A stretch of 64,000 nucleotides of DNA from Pontibacillus yanchengensis Y32 (GCF_000770635.1 NZ_AVBF01000007.1:37113-101112), one strand, 5' to 3'; shown: positions 36,902 through 47,159, counted from the first letter of the stretch. Notes: generated from the sequence alone by a model not told the origin. Numbers and translations are program-made.

Positions 36902-38371
36902 ATGAAACGTATATACTTACAAACTCTCCCTACTGAAGAGTGGGGAGTCGTAATGGAAGGAGGTTCCATTGAACAAGTTGTTGTGGAACGTCCTGATTCA
37001 AAAAGCTTAGTAGGGAACCTATATAAAGCACGCATTGTAAATATTGAAACAAGTCTTCAGGCTGCCTTTGTCGATTTTGGGCAGTCTAAACTTGGTTTCT
37101 TAAAGAAAAATGAGTGTCCAGAGTCAAGGAGGAATCCCTCTTTACCTATTGAAAAATTAGTTCATGAAGGACAAGCGATTTGGGTTCAAGTAACGAAGGA
37201 TGCATTTGATGAAAAAGGAGCTCAACTTACAGCGAACATAACATTACCAGGGATGCATCTAGTCTACTTACCTTTTGGTAATTACCATGCTGTTTCGAAA
37301 AAGGTGGATGATGAGAAGCGAAATCGTCTAAAAGAATGGGCGAAAGAGAACACAACAGATGAGGAAGGGATAATTTTTCGCACAAGTTCTGCTACTCTGG
37401 AGGATTCTCATTTAATCGAGGAACTGAGTACCTTACAAAAGCAATGGACTACGTTACAAGCTAAATTCGAATCTAATAAGCCTCCTGTCCTTGTGTGGGA
37501 GGACCGTGATATTCCTCAACGCCTACTTAGGAGATTTCCTGATCAAGCAGTTGAAGAAGTTGTAGTTGATGATACAAAGCTTGTAACGTCTATTCAAAAA
37601 CAATTTCCCCATCTGAGAGAAAAATGTAGATGGTCCAAGCAAATAGAAGAAGAATTACCAGTTACGATTCCACAATTAACAGAAACGATAGCTCAGCCTC
37701 TTGTAAAGCTAGATGGTGGCGCTGAAATTCGCATTGACCAAACCGAAGCAATGGTGGTAGTGGACGTAAATACAGCGAAGAATACCAAACGATCGGATAA
37801 AGGACGATCGGTTGTCGGAACGAATATCCAAGCTGCCTCCGAAATCGCCAAACAATTGAAACTGCGTAACTTGTCAGGGATGATTATCATTGATTTTATT
37901 GGAATGAGAAATGATAAGGATCATCAGCAAGTACTAGAAAAACTTAAGAAATCCTTATATGACGACCCTGTTCGTACGGAAGTGTATGGTTTCACAAAGC
38001 TTGGATTAGTGGAGATGACGAGAAAAAGAGAAGGAAGGTCTTTACTATCAACGTTAACAGAGAGGTGTGACTCCTGTAATGGGCATGGTTATGTACCTTC
38101 AGCTCATTCATATGCCTATCAACTAGAGCGGGAATTGCTTTCCTATAGCAATTATGATCAGGATGTCATTGTAATGGAAGTAAGACCTGATGTAGCTCAA
38201 GCCTTTCGCCAGAAAATCGATGTAAATGTGTTGAAATCTACTCTTTACAAAGATCTTTACTTCCTGAATAATAGGGTAAGTGATGTGCCATATAAAATTC
38301 GTTTCATTGGAGACGAAGAGACACTGCAGAAAAGAGACTTTTATCAACAAGGCTCTATTGACAGGTTATAG
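36902..38371 (+). CDS. rng: Ribonuclease E/G family endoribonuclease
   Basis: A 489-residue RNase G-like enzyme. An S1-like domain lies near the N-terminus (GNLYKARIVNIETSLQAAFVDFGQSKLGFL). The catalytic DNase I-like core has IDQTEAMVVVDVNTAKNTK and GMIIIDFIGMRND, and the zinc-link cysteine pair is in LTERCDSCNGHGYV. B. subtilis lacks this gene, whereas several alkaliphilic and halophilic relatives keep it immediately before rplU. It may process rRNA or mRNA. Its ATG follows spoIVFB by 14 bases. Confidence 0.93.
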   Translation: MKRIYLQTLPTEEWGVVMEGGSIEQVVVERPDSKSLVGNLYKARIVNIETSLQAAFVDFGQSKLGFLKKNECPESRRNPSLPIEKLVHEGQAIWVQVTKDAFDEKGAQLTANITLPGMHLVYLPFGNYHAVSKKVDDEKRNRLKEWAKENTTDEEGIIFRTSSATLEDSHLIEELSTLQKQWTTLQAKFESNKPPVLVWEDRDIPQRLLRRFPDQAVEEVVVDDTKLVTSIQKQFPHLREKCRWSKQIEEELPVTIPQLTETIAQPLVKLDGGAEIRIDQTEAMVVVDVNTAKNTKRSDKGRSVVGTNIQAASEIAKQLKLRNLSGMIIIDFIGMRNDKDHQQVLEKLKKSLYDDPVRTEVYGFTKLGLVEMTRKREGRSLLSTLTERCDSCNGHGYVPSAHSYAYQLERELLSYSNYDQDVIVMEVRPDVAQAFRQKIDVNVLKSTLYKDLYFLNNRVSDVPYKIRFIGDEETLQKRDFYQQGSIDRL

Positions 38372-38384
38372 TAAACATGGTAAC

Positions 38385-38485
38385 ATCAATACGTTATGTC
38401 TCGTAGCACCCGATGCTACAACCGCTCAAAACAGGTCTTAAAGCCCGCGAGGCACCTGCATGGCGAGTCTGAGTAAACAAGGAGG
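38385..38485 (+). ncRNA. L21 leader (ribosomal protein autoregulatory element)
   Basis: The 120 bases between rng and rplU contain the typical Bacillales L21 leader: GTCTCGTAGCACCCGATGCTACAAC forms a GTAGCA/TGCTAC hairpin, followed by GGTCTTAAAGCCCGCGAGGCACCTGC. It is thought to let L21 or a partner protein control the rplU-prp-rpmA mRNA. Identified by pattern and position. Confidence 0.75.
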
Positions 38486-38492
38486 TGCAAGT

Positions 38493-38801
38493 ATGTACGC
38501 AATTATTGAAACTGGCGGTAAACAACTGAAAGTAGAAGAAGGCCAATCCATCTACGTTGAGAAAGTAGATGCGGCTGATGGTGAAAACGTAACGTTCGAC
38601 AAGGTACTTGTAGTAGGTGGCGACGAAACAAAAGTAGGCGCTCCTTACGTTGATGGTGCAACTGTTACGGCTTCTGTTGACAAACAAGGTCGTCAACAAA
38701 AAATCACTGTTTTCAAATACAAGCCAAAGAAGAACTACAAGCGTAAACAAGGTCATCGTCAACCTTATACAAAACTTACTGTTGATAAAATCAACGCGTA
38801 A
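38493..38801 (+). CDS. rplU: 50S ribosomal protein L21
   Basis: 102 residues, [18 protein letters not shown] at the start and the basic signature [20 protein letters not shown] near the C-terminus, both diagnostic for L21. AAGGAGGTG lies 7 bases before the ATG. First gene of the L21-Prp-L27 trio. Confidence 0.98.
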   Translation: MYAIIETGGKQLKVEEGQSIYVEKVDAADGENVTFDKVLVVGGDETKVGAPYVDGATVTASVDKQGRQQKITVFKYKPKKNYKRKQGHRQPYTKLTVDKINA

Positions 38802-38815
38802 GCTTTGGTAGATCG

Positions 38816-39148
38816 ATGATACAAGTGCTTGTAACTCGTAACTCACAATCTCAAATAGTTGATTTTGAAATAAGTGGACATGCTGAAAGTGGTCCTTACG
38901 GCTATGATCTAGTATGCGCTGCTGTTTCGGCTGTCTCATTTGGGGCAGTAAACTCAATTATGGAGCTTTGTGCATTTGAACCCATCATCGAGCAAGGTGG
39001 AGAAGGTGGATATCTGAGAGTGGAACTCCCAGAGAACCTATCCCCAGAAGCATTTGATAAAGCGAATGTGTTGCTTGAAGGTATGATGGTCTCGTTGAAA
39101 ACCATTGAACATGATTATAGTGAATATATAAAAATTTCTGAACTATAA
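38816..39148 (+). CDS. prp: Ribosomal-processing cysteine protease Prp
   Basis: A 110-residue protease (YsxB/DUF464) that removes the N-terminal extension of L27 in Firmicutes. The catalytic His and Cys are in [22 protein letters not shown] (residues about 22 and 34). It lies between rplU and rpmA as always in this group. The substrate is the rpmA product immediately downstream, which carries a matching cleavable extension. Confidence 0.95.
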   Translation: MIQVLVTRNSQSQIVDFEISGHAESGPYGYDLVCAAVSAVSFGAVNSIMELCAFEPIIEQGGEGGYLRVELPENLSPEAFDKANVLLEGMMVSLKTIEHDYSEYIKISEL

Positions 39149-39162
39149 GGAGGTGCAGCCCA

Positions 39163-39453
39163 ATGCTACGTCTTGACTTACAGTTTTTCGCGCAGAAGAA
39201 GGGTACAGGTAGTACTAAGAACGGTCGTGACTCAATTTCTAAGCGTCTTGGAGCTAAACGCGCAGATGGTCAAATTGCTACAGCTGGTTCTATTCTTTAC
39301 CGTCAACGCGGTACAAAAGTTTACCCAGGTGAGAACGTTGGAATCGGCGGAGATGACACACTTTTCTCTAAAATTGATGGTGTTGTTAAATTCGAACGCT
39401 ACGGACGTAACCGTAAAAAGGTTAGCGTTTACCCAGTAGCACAAGAAGCGTAA
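39163..39453 (+). CDS. rpmA: 50S ribosomal protein L27 with Prp-cleavable N-terminus
   Basis: A 96-residue precursor. The first nine residues, [10 protein letters not shown] minus the last Ala boundary, form the conserved extension cut by Prp after the FFA motif, exposing the mature Gln/Lys-rich N-terminus that reaches the peptidyl transferase centre. The body contains [21 protein letters not shown] and [19 protein letters not shown], unmistakable for L27. AAGGAGG lies upstream of the ATG; a terminator follows. Confidence 0.98.
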   Translation: MLRLDLQFFAQKKGTGSTKNGRDSISKRLGAKRADGQIATAGSILYRQRGTKVYPGENVGIGGDDTLFSKIDGVVKFERYGRNRKKVSVYPVAQEA

Positions 39454-39460
39454 ACGTTAC

Positions 39461-39492
39461 AAAAACTCTAACCTTCGGGTTAGAGTTTTTTA
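39461..39492 (+). terminator. Terminator after rpmA
   Basis: AAAAACTCTAACC, a TTCG tetraloop and GGTTAGAGTTTTTT form a perfect 13-bp stem with a U-run. Confidence 0.95.
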
Positions 39493-39577
39493 ATACGTTA
39501 AAACTATGACAGTTCCATAAGCAATCCAAAAGAAGAGAGGTTGTTGGTCATCCTCTCTTTTTTCATCGTCTAGGAAA

Positions 39578-39846
39578 GTATAAAATTCAAGGCTTGTGTA
39601 TAACTGAAAAAAAGTGATGCGGCCACGTCCAGCTCCAGCGCCCAGCGACTAGCAAACTTCCGGCACCTCCTTACGATAAGTCAACATCGGATCGCTGTCG
39701 CTCTCCGTGTTTCCTTTATCTCATACGGATTCCGTGGAAGTTCGATTAAGGTCGCTGCATCGTGCAGCAACATCGAACCAACCCACATCGTGTGGGCAGC
39801 AGTTTGTACGTCGCTAGCAGGGCGCTTTCGCTTTTGTTCTTCTTTC
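39578..39846. repeat. Second intergenic repeat family, copy 1 (inner module inverted)
   Basis: This fills the gap between rpmA and spo0B. Outer landmarks shared with 53909-54166 and 58427-58636 are GTCCAGCTCCAGCGCCCAGC at the left and CAGTTTGTACGTCGCTAG, then GGGCGCTT and GCTTTTGTTCTT at the right. AGCGCCC and GGGCGCT are complementary and could close a long hairpin. Positions 39736-39797 are in the opposite orientation relative to the same module in the other two copies. Confidence 0.85.
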
Positions 39847-39901
39847 CGCTATTCTTGAAGTCTGCTATACTTTTACTATTATGGATAAAGGAGCGGGGAT
39901 G

Positions 39902-41718
<1,817 letters not shown>

Positions 41719-41742
41719 ACTATTCAATAAGGAGGATCAGCA

Positions 41743-42192
41743 ATGGTCCAAAGAGATGAGCAATTTTATTTAGTAAGACACGATGTATTACCAGAGTCTA
41801 TGCAAAAAACGTTAGAAGCCAAAGCATTACTTGAGAGAGGGAAAGTAGATTCTGTCCATGAAGCTGTTCAAAAGGTGGATTTAAGCAGAAGTGCGTTTTA
41901 TAAATATCGGGATGCGGTTTTCCCTTTCCAGGCAATGGTGAAGGAAAGAATGATTACGCTATTCTTTCATTTGGAAGACCGATCTGGAACCCTTTCTCAC
42001 CTACTGGCGATGGTCGCAAAGTCTGGTTGTAATGTTCTCACCATTCACCAGACGATTCCATTGCAAGGAAAGGCAAACGTAACGCTTTCTTTAAATACGT
42101 CAGGTATGACTCAATCTATTGAACAAATGATTCAAGACTTTAAACGGCTTGATTTTATTGATCGAGTAGAAATTTTGAGTAGCGGAGCTTAG
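41743..42192 (+). CDS. pheB: ACT domain-containing protein PheB
   Basis: A 149-residue protein in the PheB/UPF0735 family. It has a helical N-terminal half (ARHDV-like [20 protein letters not shown]) with [18 protein letters not shown], and a C-terminal ACT domain ([21 protein letters not shown]). Despite the name, it is not a chorismate mutase by sequence; an amino-acid-sensing role is inferred. It lies between obg and pheA as in B. subtilis. AAGGAGG precedes the ATG. Confidence 0.93.
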   Translation: MVQRDEQFYLVRHDVLPESMQKTLEAKALLERGKVDSVHEAVQKVDLSRSAFYKYRDAVFPFQAMVKERMITLFFHLEDRSGTLSHLLAMVAKSGCNVLTIHQTIPLQGKANVTLSLNTSGMTQSIEQMIQDFKRLDFIDRVEILSSGA

Positions 42193-42201
42193 TAGGGGGG
42201 A

Positions 42202-43092
42202 ATGAAATTGTCAACTGTAGGCTATCTAGGACCAAAAGGAACGTTTACCAATGTTGCGGTAGATGCCATATTTGATTCAGTAGATACAAAAGGTTATCGC
42301 ACAATACCGGAGTGCTTGGATGCTGTGAACAATGATGAGGTAGCATTAGCTGTAGTACCTATGGAGAATGCCATAGAAGGGACAGTGCATCTGACTGTTG
42401 ATTATTTAATTCACCAAGTGGATGTGCCAATCATTGCAGAAGTTGTTATTCCTATTGAACAGCATTTACTTGTACATCCAGGCTTCACTGGGGATTTAAA
42501 GGATATCGAGACAATCCACTCGCACACCCAAGCGATTGCCCAATGTCACCAATTTATTCATAAGGAAATGAATAATGCGGAGATAGAATACACTTCATCT
42601 ACCGGTGAAGCGGCTTCAATTGTACAACAGAAGAAAGGTAGCCATGCTGCAATTGGTAATATACTTTCAGCTGAAGAATATGGTCTGAAAGTGTTGCGCA
42701 CATCGATTCACGATTATGAAAACAATCATACTCGCTTCGCTGTCTTGCAAAAGAATCAAAAACCCGTCCAAATGAAAGAATTAACAGCTAACACATACAA
42801 AACGACCATCATGGTTACGTTGCCTAGTGATTATTCGGGTGCTCTTCATCAAGTATTATCTGCGTTCGCTTGGAGAAAAATGAACTTATCCAAGATTGAA
42901 TCAAGGCCAATGAAAACAGGGCTTGGGAATTATTTCTTTATTATAGATGTAAATCAACCTTATGATGCTGTTTTGTTCCCTGCAGTTCAAGCAGAGTTAG
43001 CTGCACTTGGTTGTCAGATCAAAGTACTTGGGACGTATCCATGTTTTCATGTAGAGGCTCCAAGCTTATCTACAGAAAAAACAGCAGAATAA
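42202..43092 (+). CDS. pheA: Prephenate dehydratase
   Basis: PheA makes phenylpyruvate from prephenate in phenylalanine synthesis. The 296-residue product has the N-terminal catalytic bi-lobed domain (VGYLGPKGTFTNVA, VVPMENAIEGTVHLTVDYL, TSSTGEAASIV) and the C-terminal regulatory ACT domain with GALHQVLSAF and the phenylalanine-binding ESRP motif (SKIESRPMKTGLG). No T-box or obvious attenuator is seen upstream. A terminator lies 70 bases downstream. Confidence 0.96.
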   Translation: MKLSTVGYLGPKGTFTNVAVDAIFDSVDTKGYRTIPECLDAVNNDEVALAVVPMENAIEGTVHLTVDYLIHQVDVPIIAEVVIPIEQHLLVHPGFTGDLKDIETIHSHTQAIAQCHQFIHKEMNNAEIEYTSSTGEAASIVQQKKGSHAAIGNILSAEEYGLKVLRTSIHDYENNHTRFAVLQKNQKPVQMKELTANTYKTTIMVTLPSDYSGALHQVLSAFAWRKMNLSKIESRPMKTGLGNYFFIIDVNQPYDAVLFPAVQAELAALGCQIKVLGTYPCFHVEAPSLSTEKTAE

Positions 43093-43417
43093 AAAAGTGT
43101 TCAAGTTCTCTATATTGTAGATAATACCGTTAATCTCATATGAACAAGTTTGGCAATGAGCGTCTAGGATTTCCCTAGGCGTTTTTTTAATGGTGTATTA
43201 TTTTGAAAGCATCATGTGTTGCTTAATAAGATATTGGTCATTCCCTCCCATAAACAAGTAGTGTACGTCACTTTGTGATAGGATGCTAGGTATTTGTTAG
43301 AAAAAAATTTGGGCTTTTTCATCAACCTTTTAAAGGTTGTCGCATATGTTGTAATGAGTTTATCTGTTATTTACTAACTGCCTTGATTCAAATAACAGAA
43401 AGAAGGGAGTAACAGCG
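43093..43417. other. Intergenic region between pheA and safA
   Basis: It contains the pheA terminator at 43160-43188 and, further on, AT-rich sequence with CCTTTTAAAGG (about 43326-43336). CGCATATGTTG near 43341 resembles a mother-cell sigma factor -10 element but lacks a convincing partner, so no promoter is called. No gene is visible. Confidence 0.5.
43160..43188 (+). terminator. Terminator after pheA
   Basis: GCGTCTAGG and CCTAGGCG form a short strong stem followed by seven T. Confidence 0.85.
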
Positions 43418-44692
43418 GTGAAAATACATGTTGTTCAAAAAGGAGATACACTGTGGAAAATCGCTAAGAAGTATGGTGTGAATTTTGAAGAAGTAAAGGC
43501 GATGAATACTCAGTTAAGTAATCCAGATATGATTATGCCGGGTATGAAGATAAAAGTGCCTTCCAATTCAAAGCCTGTGAAGAAGGAACAACCGAAGTCT
43601 AAGTATCCATCTGAACACCCTTATAAAGATGAATCACCTAAGCCTATCCCTGTCATCCAAGAGGAAAAAAAGCCTAAGGAGATGCCTAAAAAGGAAATGC
43701 CTAAAAAAGAGATGCCAAAACCAAAAGAAATGCCTATGAAAGAAATGCCAAAACCAAAAGAAATGCCTATGAAAGAAATGCCAAAACCTAAGGAAAAGCC
43801 TGTCAAGCCTGCCGTTCAAGAGAAACCAATGATGCCTATGCAACCACAACCTATTAATATGCCAATTCAAATGCAATTTCCAACAATGGAACAAGAAATG
43901 CAAAATTACTATACAACTGTAAATATACCTCAAATGCCTCAATATCAGGCGCCAAAAAAGGAAAAGAAAAAAGATGTCAAACCAGCAAAAGATGTGAAAC
44001 CAGCAAAGGATGTAAAACCAGCTAAAGCAGTAAACCCACAACCCCAGCCGCAACAACAACCACAACAACAAATGTACTATCCAATGATGTATATGCACTG
44101 TCCACCTGGATATTATCCATGTCAAGTTCACCCATGTATGCCAGTACCACATATGCCAATGCAATATGGTTACGAATGGATGCCTCAGCAGGTTAGTCCG
44201 GCTATGCAAGATGGTATGGGGGATTATATGATGGAATCCTCTGATATGGATATGCCACAAATGCCTGGTCAATATGGCGGAGATGATTGTGGATGTGACG
44301 ATGGTTATGGATATAGCAGTTCTTACGGAGACATGCAACAAGGTGGTTATGGAATGCCGATGCAAGGATACGGCATGCCACAAGGCTATGGAATGCCACA
44401 ACAAGGTGGAATGCCACAACAAGGAGGTATGCCACAACAAGGTGGAATGCCACAACAAGGAGGTATGCCACAACAGGGTGGAATGCCACAACAGGGTGGA
44501 ATGCCGCAACAAGGTGGAATGCCGCAACAAGGTGGAATGCCGCAACAAGGAGGTATGCCACAACAGGGTGGAATGTTCCAACCAGGTTCAGGTATGATGT
44601 CTGGTGAGGATTACCCAATGCCATTTATGGGTCCTGGTGGTAACCAACCTTTTGGATCGTTTGAAATGCCACGTTTTGATGACGAGGAATAA
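43418..44692 (+). CDS. safA: SafA-like spore coat morphogenetic protein with LysM domain and repeats
   Basis: SafA is the morphogenetic hub of the inner coat and localises through an N-terminal LysM domain that binds cortex peptidoglycan. The 424-residue product starts with that LysM domain (MKIHVVQKGDTLWKIAKKYG, about 1-48). A Lys/Pro/Met/Glu region follows with an 11-residue repeat (MPKPKEMPMKE, 43712-43795) and three DVKPAK-like units. A Met/Pro/Gln/Tyr-rich region comes next with a Cys cluster (MHCPPGYYPCQVHPC), then DDCGCDDG and nine consecutive GGMPQQ units. GTG start with AGAAGGGAG upstream. The composition is typical of coat proteins; the C-terminal GGMPQQ array is far from B. subtilis SafA. 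Confidence 0.88.
   Translation: MKIHVVQKGDTLWKIAKKYGVNFEEVKAMNTQLSNPDMIMPGMKIKVPSNSKPVKKEQPKSKYPSEHPYKDESPKPIPVIQEEKKPKEMPKKEMPKKEMPKPKEMPMKEMPKPKEMPMKEMPKPKEKPVKPAVQEKPMMPMQPQPINMPIQMQFPTMEQEMQNYYTTVNIPQMPQYQAPKKEKKKDVKPAKDVKPAKDVKPAKAVNPQPQPQQQPQQQMYYPMMYMHCPPGYYPCQVHPCMPVPHMPMQYGYEWMPQQVSPAMQDGMGDYMMESSDMDMPQMPGQYGGDDCGCDDGYGYSSSYGDMQQGGYGMPMQGYGMPQGYGMPQQGGMPQQGGMPQQGGMPQQGGMPQQGGMPQQGGMPQQGGMPQQGGMPQQGGMPQQGGMFQPGSGMMSGEDYPMPFMGPGGNQPFGSFEMPRFDDEE
43712..43795 (+). repeat. 33-bp tandem repeat within safA
   Basis: Two exact 33-bp units (43712-43744 and 43745-43777) encode MPKPKEMPMKE, followed by a partial third. The near identity at DNA level points to recent slippage. Confidence 0.9.
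44390..44584 (+). repeat. 18-bp tandem repeat array within safA
   Basis: Nine full 18-bp units at 44405-44566 encode GGMPQQ, flanked by a leading GMPQQ and a trailing GGMFQP. Units differ only by synonymous changes (GGTGGA or GGAGGT, CCA or CCG, CAA or CAG), which indicates selection on the peptide and past duplication in blocks. Confidence 0.92.
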
Positions 44693-44694
44693 TT

Positions 44695-45660
44695 ATGGAT
44701 TATACTCATTTAGGGAAAGGGAATGTCTATCAGGACCTTCCCTTTTCTTTTTTTAAAGAAAAAGGCAATCTTGATATTTATCAAGTAAAGTGGATTACTC
44801 CGCATGTTTGTAAACTCTTCACTCATCAAGGTAACTACGTAGCAAAGCGGTATCCTTCCATGCAAGTAATTCGTCAGCAAGCGGAGTTTTTTAGAGCGGC
44901 ATCTTATGCTGGTATCATTCCCTTCGTTCCATTTCCAAGTGGCCGATTAACACTATATGATGGTGCACGTTACATATGGACCATAAGTACTTGGCAAGAA
45001 GGAACTACGCTTACTTTTAAGGATGAAAAAGATAGGTATGATGCTCAAAGAGCGTTACTTTTATTTCATAATCATGCACGTGGCATTCCAATTAATACCG
45101 TTCAACACCGCTCACCATTATATATCAAATGGCAAAAAAGATATTATCAATTCACATTAAGTGAACGTATGTACACAAGGTATGAAGACAAAGGCCTGTT
45201 CAATGAGCTATCTTTTTATAGTTCTGAAGCGCTGAAGCAATTTAAATCTATAGATTGGGATACGCTTATTAAACAAAGTAATAATAAATGGGAATGGAAT
45301 CATGGTGATGTTGCTTCGCATAATTTTCTGAGAACCACAGATAATCATATCAAGCTCATTGATTTTGATTTATTAACATTAGGTCCGCAGTGTTATGATC
45401 GTATCCAACTTGCTCATCGATTTATTTCTCAAGGTATAAGTGTAAACGAGTTTATCCTTTTAGATTTGTTTCACCCACATCTGAAAGAAGAATCTTTTTA
45501 TAAAGGTATATGCTTCCCAAGTTGGATTCTTAGAGAATGGAATGTGCTGTTGCAAAGAAAACCCTCGAGTGAACAGATTGTGCAGGGGATAGAAAAAGTT
45601 CATAAATGGTGGCATCTTCACCAATCATTTGTAGCGCAACTAACTAGTGTGCTAACATGA
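44695..45660 (+). CDS. CotS/YutH-like kinase-fold spore protein
   Basis: A 321-residue protein of the same broad family as ysxE (CotS, YutH, YsxE). The phosphotransferase motifs are better preserved than in the ysxE product at 7527: WEWNHGDVASHNFLRT carries HGDxxxxN, and HIKLIDFDLLTLGPQCYD carries a DFD metal site, so phosphotransfer activity is possible. The N-lobe is seen in VCKLFTHQGNYVAKRYPS. It starts 2 bases after the safA stop, so it is expressed with safA and probably acts in coat assembly. In B. subtilis no kinase-like gene follows safA. Confidence 0.8.
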   Translation: MDYTHLGKGNVYQDLPFSFFKEKGNLDIYQVKWITPHVCKLFTHQGNYVAKRYPSMQVIRQQAEFFRAASYAGIIPFVPFPSGRLTLYDGARYIWTISTWQEGTTLTFKDEKDRYDAQRALLLFHNHARGIPINTVQHRSPLYIKWQKRYYQFTLSERMYTRYEDKGLFNELSFYSSEALKQFKSIDWDTLIKQSNNKWEWNHGDVASHNFLRTTDNHIKLIDFDLLTLGPQCYDRIQLAHRFISQGISVNEFILLDLFHPHLKEESFYKGICFPSWILREWNVLLQRKPSSEQIVQGIEKVHKWWHLHQSFVAQLTSVLT

Positions 45661-45710
45661 AATGACAAGAAACTTAACATAATTATGATGTGAAAGGGAG
45701 TCGTACATTT

Positions 45711-46451
45711 ATGCAAGAGAACGTAAACAAATTAGTAGAATGGTTGCAACAACAAGTCCGAGATGCTGGGTTAGACGGATTGTTAGTTGGTGTTAGTGGT
45801 GGAGTTGATTCAGCAGTTGTAGCACATCTAATTAAGAAAGCCTTCCCCGAAAACTCATTAGCAGTAATTTTACCATGTAAAAGCAATCCTGGTGATCAAG
45901 ACGCCGCTCAAAAAGTAATAGACAGCTGTGGTATTGAAGCTGTTACGGTGGATTTAACCGAGACACATAATGTATTATTCTCAACCATCAAAGATCAACT
46001 TCAAAGCAAGAATGAATACAACGAAGACCAAGAGCGTTTAGCTGATGCCAATTTACGTGCTAGGCTCCGTATGAGTACACTTTATACACTTGGGACTAAC
46101 TATAAATATCTGGTGGTTGGAACAGATAATGCTGCTGAATGGTACACCGGCTATTTTACTAAGTACGGTGATGGTGGAGTCGATCTTGTTCCTTTATTAC
46201 ATTTCACAAAAGGAGAAGTACGAGAATTAGCTCGCGAGTTAGGCGTTCCTTCTGAAATCGTTGAAAAAGCACCAAGTGCAGGCTTATGGGAAGGTCAGAC
46301 AGATGAAAAAGAGTTAGGGGTTTCCTACGATACAATTGATAAGCATCTAAAAGGGGAAGAAATACCAGAGGATGATAAAAAAGTTATAGAAGATCTTCAC
46401 AAAAAGACAGAACATAAACGTGATATAGCATCAGCTCCCCCTAAGTTTTAA
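45711..46451 (+). CDS. nadE: NH3-dependent NAD synthetase
   Basis: NadE amidates nicotinate adenine dinucleotide to NAD. The 246-residue product has the ATP pyrophosphatase P-loop GVSGGVDSAVVAHLI (about residues 26-40), LVVGTDNAAEWYTGYFTKYGDGGVDLVPL and the helix KGEVRELARELGVP. It has no glutaminase domain. It belongs to the short NadE type, not the 272-residue B. subtilis form. ATG 45711 is preceded by AAAGGGAG; a GTG at 45690 is less likely. Confidence 0.94.
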   Translation: MQENVNKLVEWLQQQVRDAGLDGLLVGVSGGVDSAVVAHLIKKAFPENSLAVILPCKSNPGDQDAAQKVIDSCGIEAVTVDLTETHNVLFSTIKDQLQSKNEYNEDQERLADANLRARLRMSTLYTLGTNYKYLVVGTDNAAEWYTGYFTKYGDGGVDLVPLLHFTKGEVRELARELGVPSEIVEKAPSAGLWEGQTDEKELGVSYDTIDKHLKGEEIPEDDKKVIEDLHKKTEHKRDIASAPPKF

Positions 46452-46489
46452 ACATAAGAAAAAATTACCTAAAAGTAACTCGGTTATTC

Positions 46490-46533
46490 AAAACCTCTCT
46501 CATCCATCCTAAGAAGGAAAGAGAGGTTTTTTA
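46490..46533 (+). terminator. Terminator after nadE that includes the next gene's ribosome-binding site
   Basis: AAAACCTCTC (about 46490-46499) pairs with GAGAGGTTTT (46521-46530), followed by TTATA. The 3' arm lies next to or within GGAAAGAGAGG, the ribosome-binding region of the gene starting at 46536. Confidence 0.7.
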
Positions 46534-46535
46534 TA

Positions 46536-47132
46536 ATGAAAAACAAATTTATGCTGTTATCTGTGCTAGTCTTAGCGATATTAGTAGGTTGTGCTGCACA
46601 AGAGGAGTCTGAATCAGATATCCAACCTGAGCTAGAACCTGAATCTCTCTCCCTCGAAAGAGATCGCATGAACAAAGAGGCGATTGATAATGATGGAAAA
46701 GATCAGCCTAGCGAAAAGCATCAAGAATATATCGATCGTTCTGTTCCTCAAAATGAATATCCTAAAAAGAACACGCCAAAGAGTGATCCCGACGCGATGT
46801 CCACAAATAATAAGGAATATGATAAGCAGTCTAGAGAAATTGGCAAACGGTTAAGTGAATCTAGATATGTAAAAACAGCTCAAGTAGTCGTAACCAATGA
46901 AAAGGTTGTTGTAGCTGTTGAAGAGCCAGACAGAACCACATATACAAGAGTAAATGTTGCCGAAAAGGTAAGGGCAGTATTGAAAGAAATGCCAGAAACT
47001 AAAGGGAAAGAAATCGTGGTGTACACAGATGAGCGATATTGGGATCGTATGAAGGATTTAAAAAGCCGACTGCACCAAGATGAAGAAATGCCAAATGGTG
47101 TTGACCAATTTAGAGAACAAACGTATCGATAA
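46536..47132 (+). CDS. coxA: YhcN/YlaJ-family sporulation lipoprotein, CoxA-like
   Basis: A 198-residue lipoprotein with signal peptide and lipobox (MLLSVLVLAILVGCAAQ, Cys about residue 19), an acidic linker and the YhcN/YlaJ domain (SREIGKRLSESRYVKTAQVVV, then RVNVAEKVRAVLKEMPETKG, IVVYTDERYWDRM). In B. subtilis the member at this position after safA is the cortex-associated CoxA (YrbB). The assignment rests on family plus location. The SD overlaps a hairpin arm. A terminator follows directly. Confidence 0.82.
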   Translation: MKNKFMLLSVLVLAILVGCAAQEESESDIQPELEPESLSLERDRMNKEAIDNDGKDQPSEKHQEYIDRSVPQNEYPKKNTPKSDPDAMSTNNKEYDKQSREIGKRLSESRYVKTAQVVVTNEKVVVAVEEPDRTTYTRVNVAEKVRAVLKEMPETKGKEIVVYTDERYWDRMKDLKSRLHQDEEMPNGVDQFREQTYR

Positions 47133-47159
47133 GGAGTGCCAACCAGCGCTCCTTTTTTT
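47131..47159 (+). terminator. Terminator after coxA-like gene
   Basis: AAGGAGTGC and GCGCTCCTT pair across a short loop, followed by seven T, beginning at the stop codon. Confidence 0.85.

Noticed and set aside
43634..44581. Long minus-strand frame (315 residues, His/Leu/Trp-rich) opposite safA
   Set aside because: A shadow of the biased repeat codons of safA; no start signal and no domain.
44390..44584. Possible CRISPR-like repeat array
   Set aside because: Contiguous 18-bp units without spacers, in frame and coding GGMPQQ inside safA.
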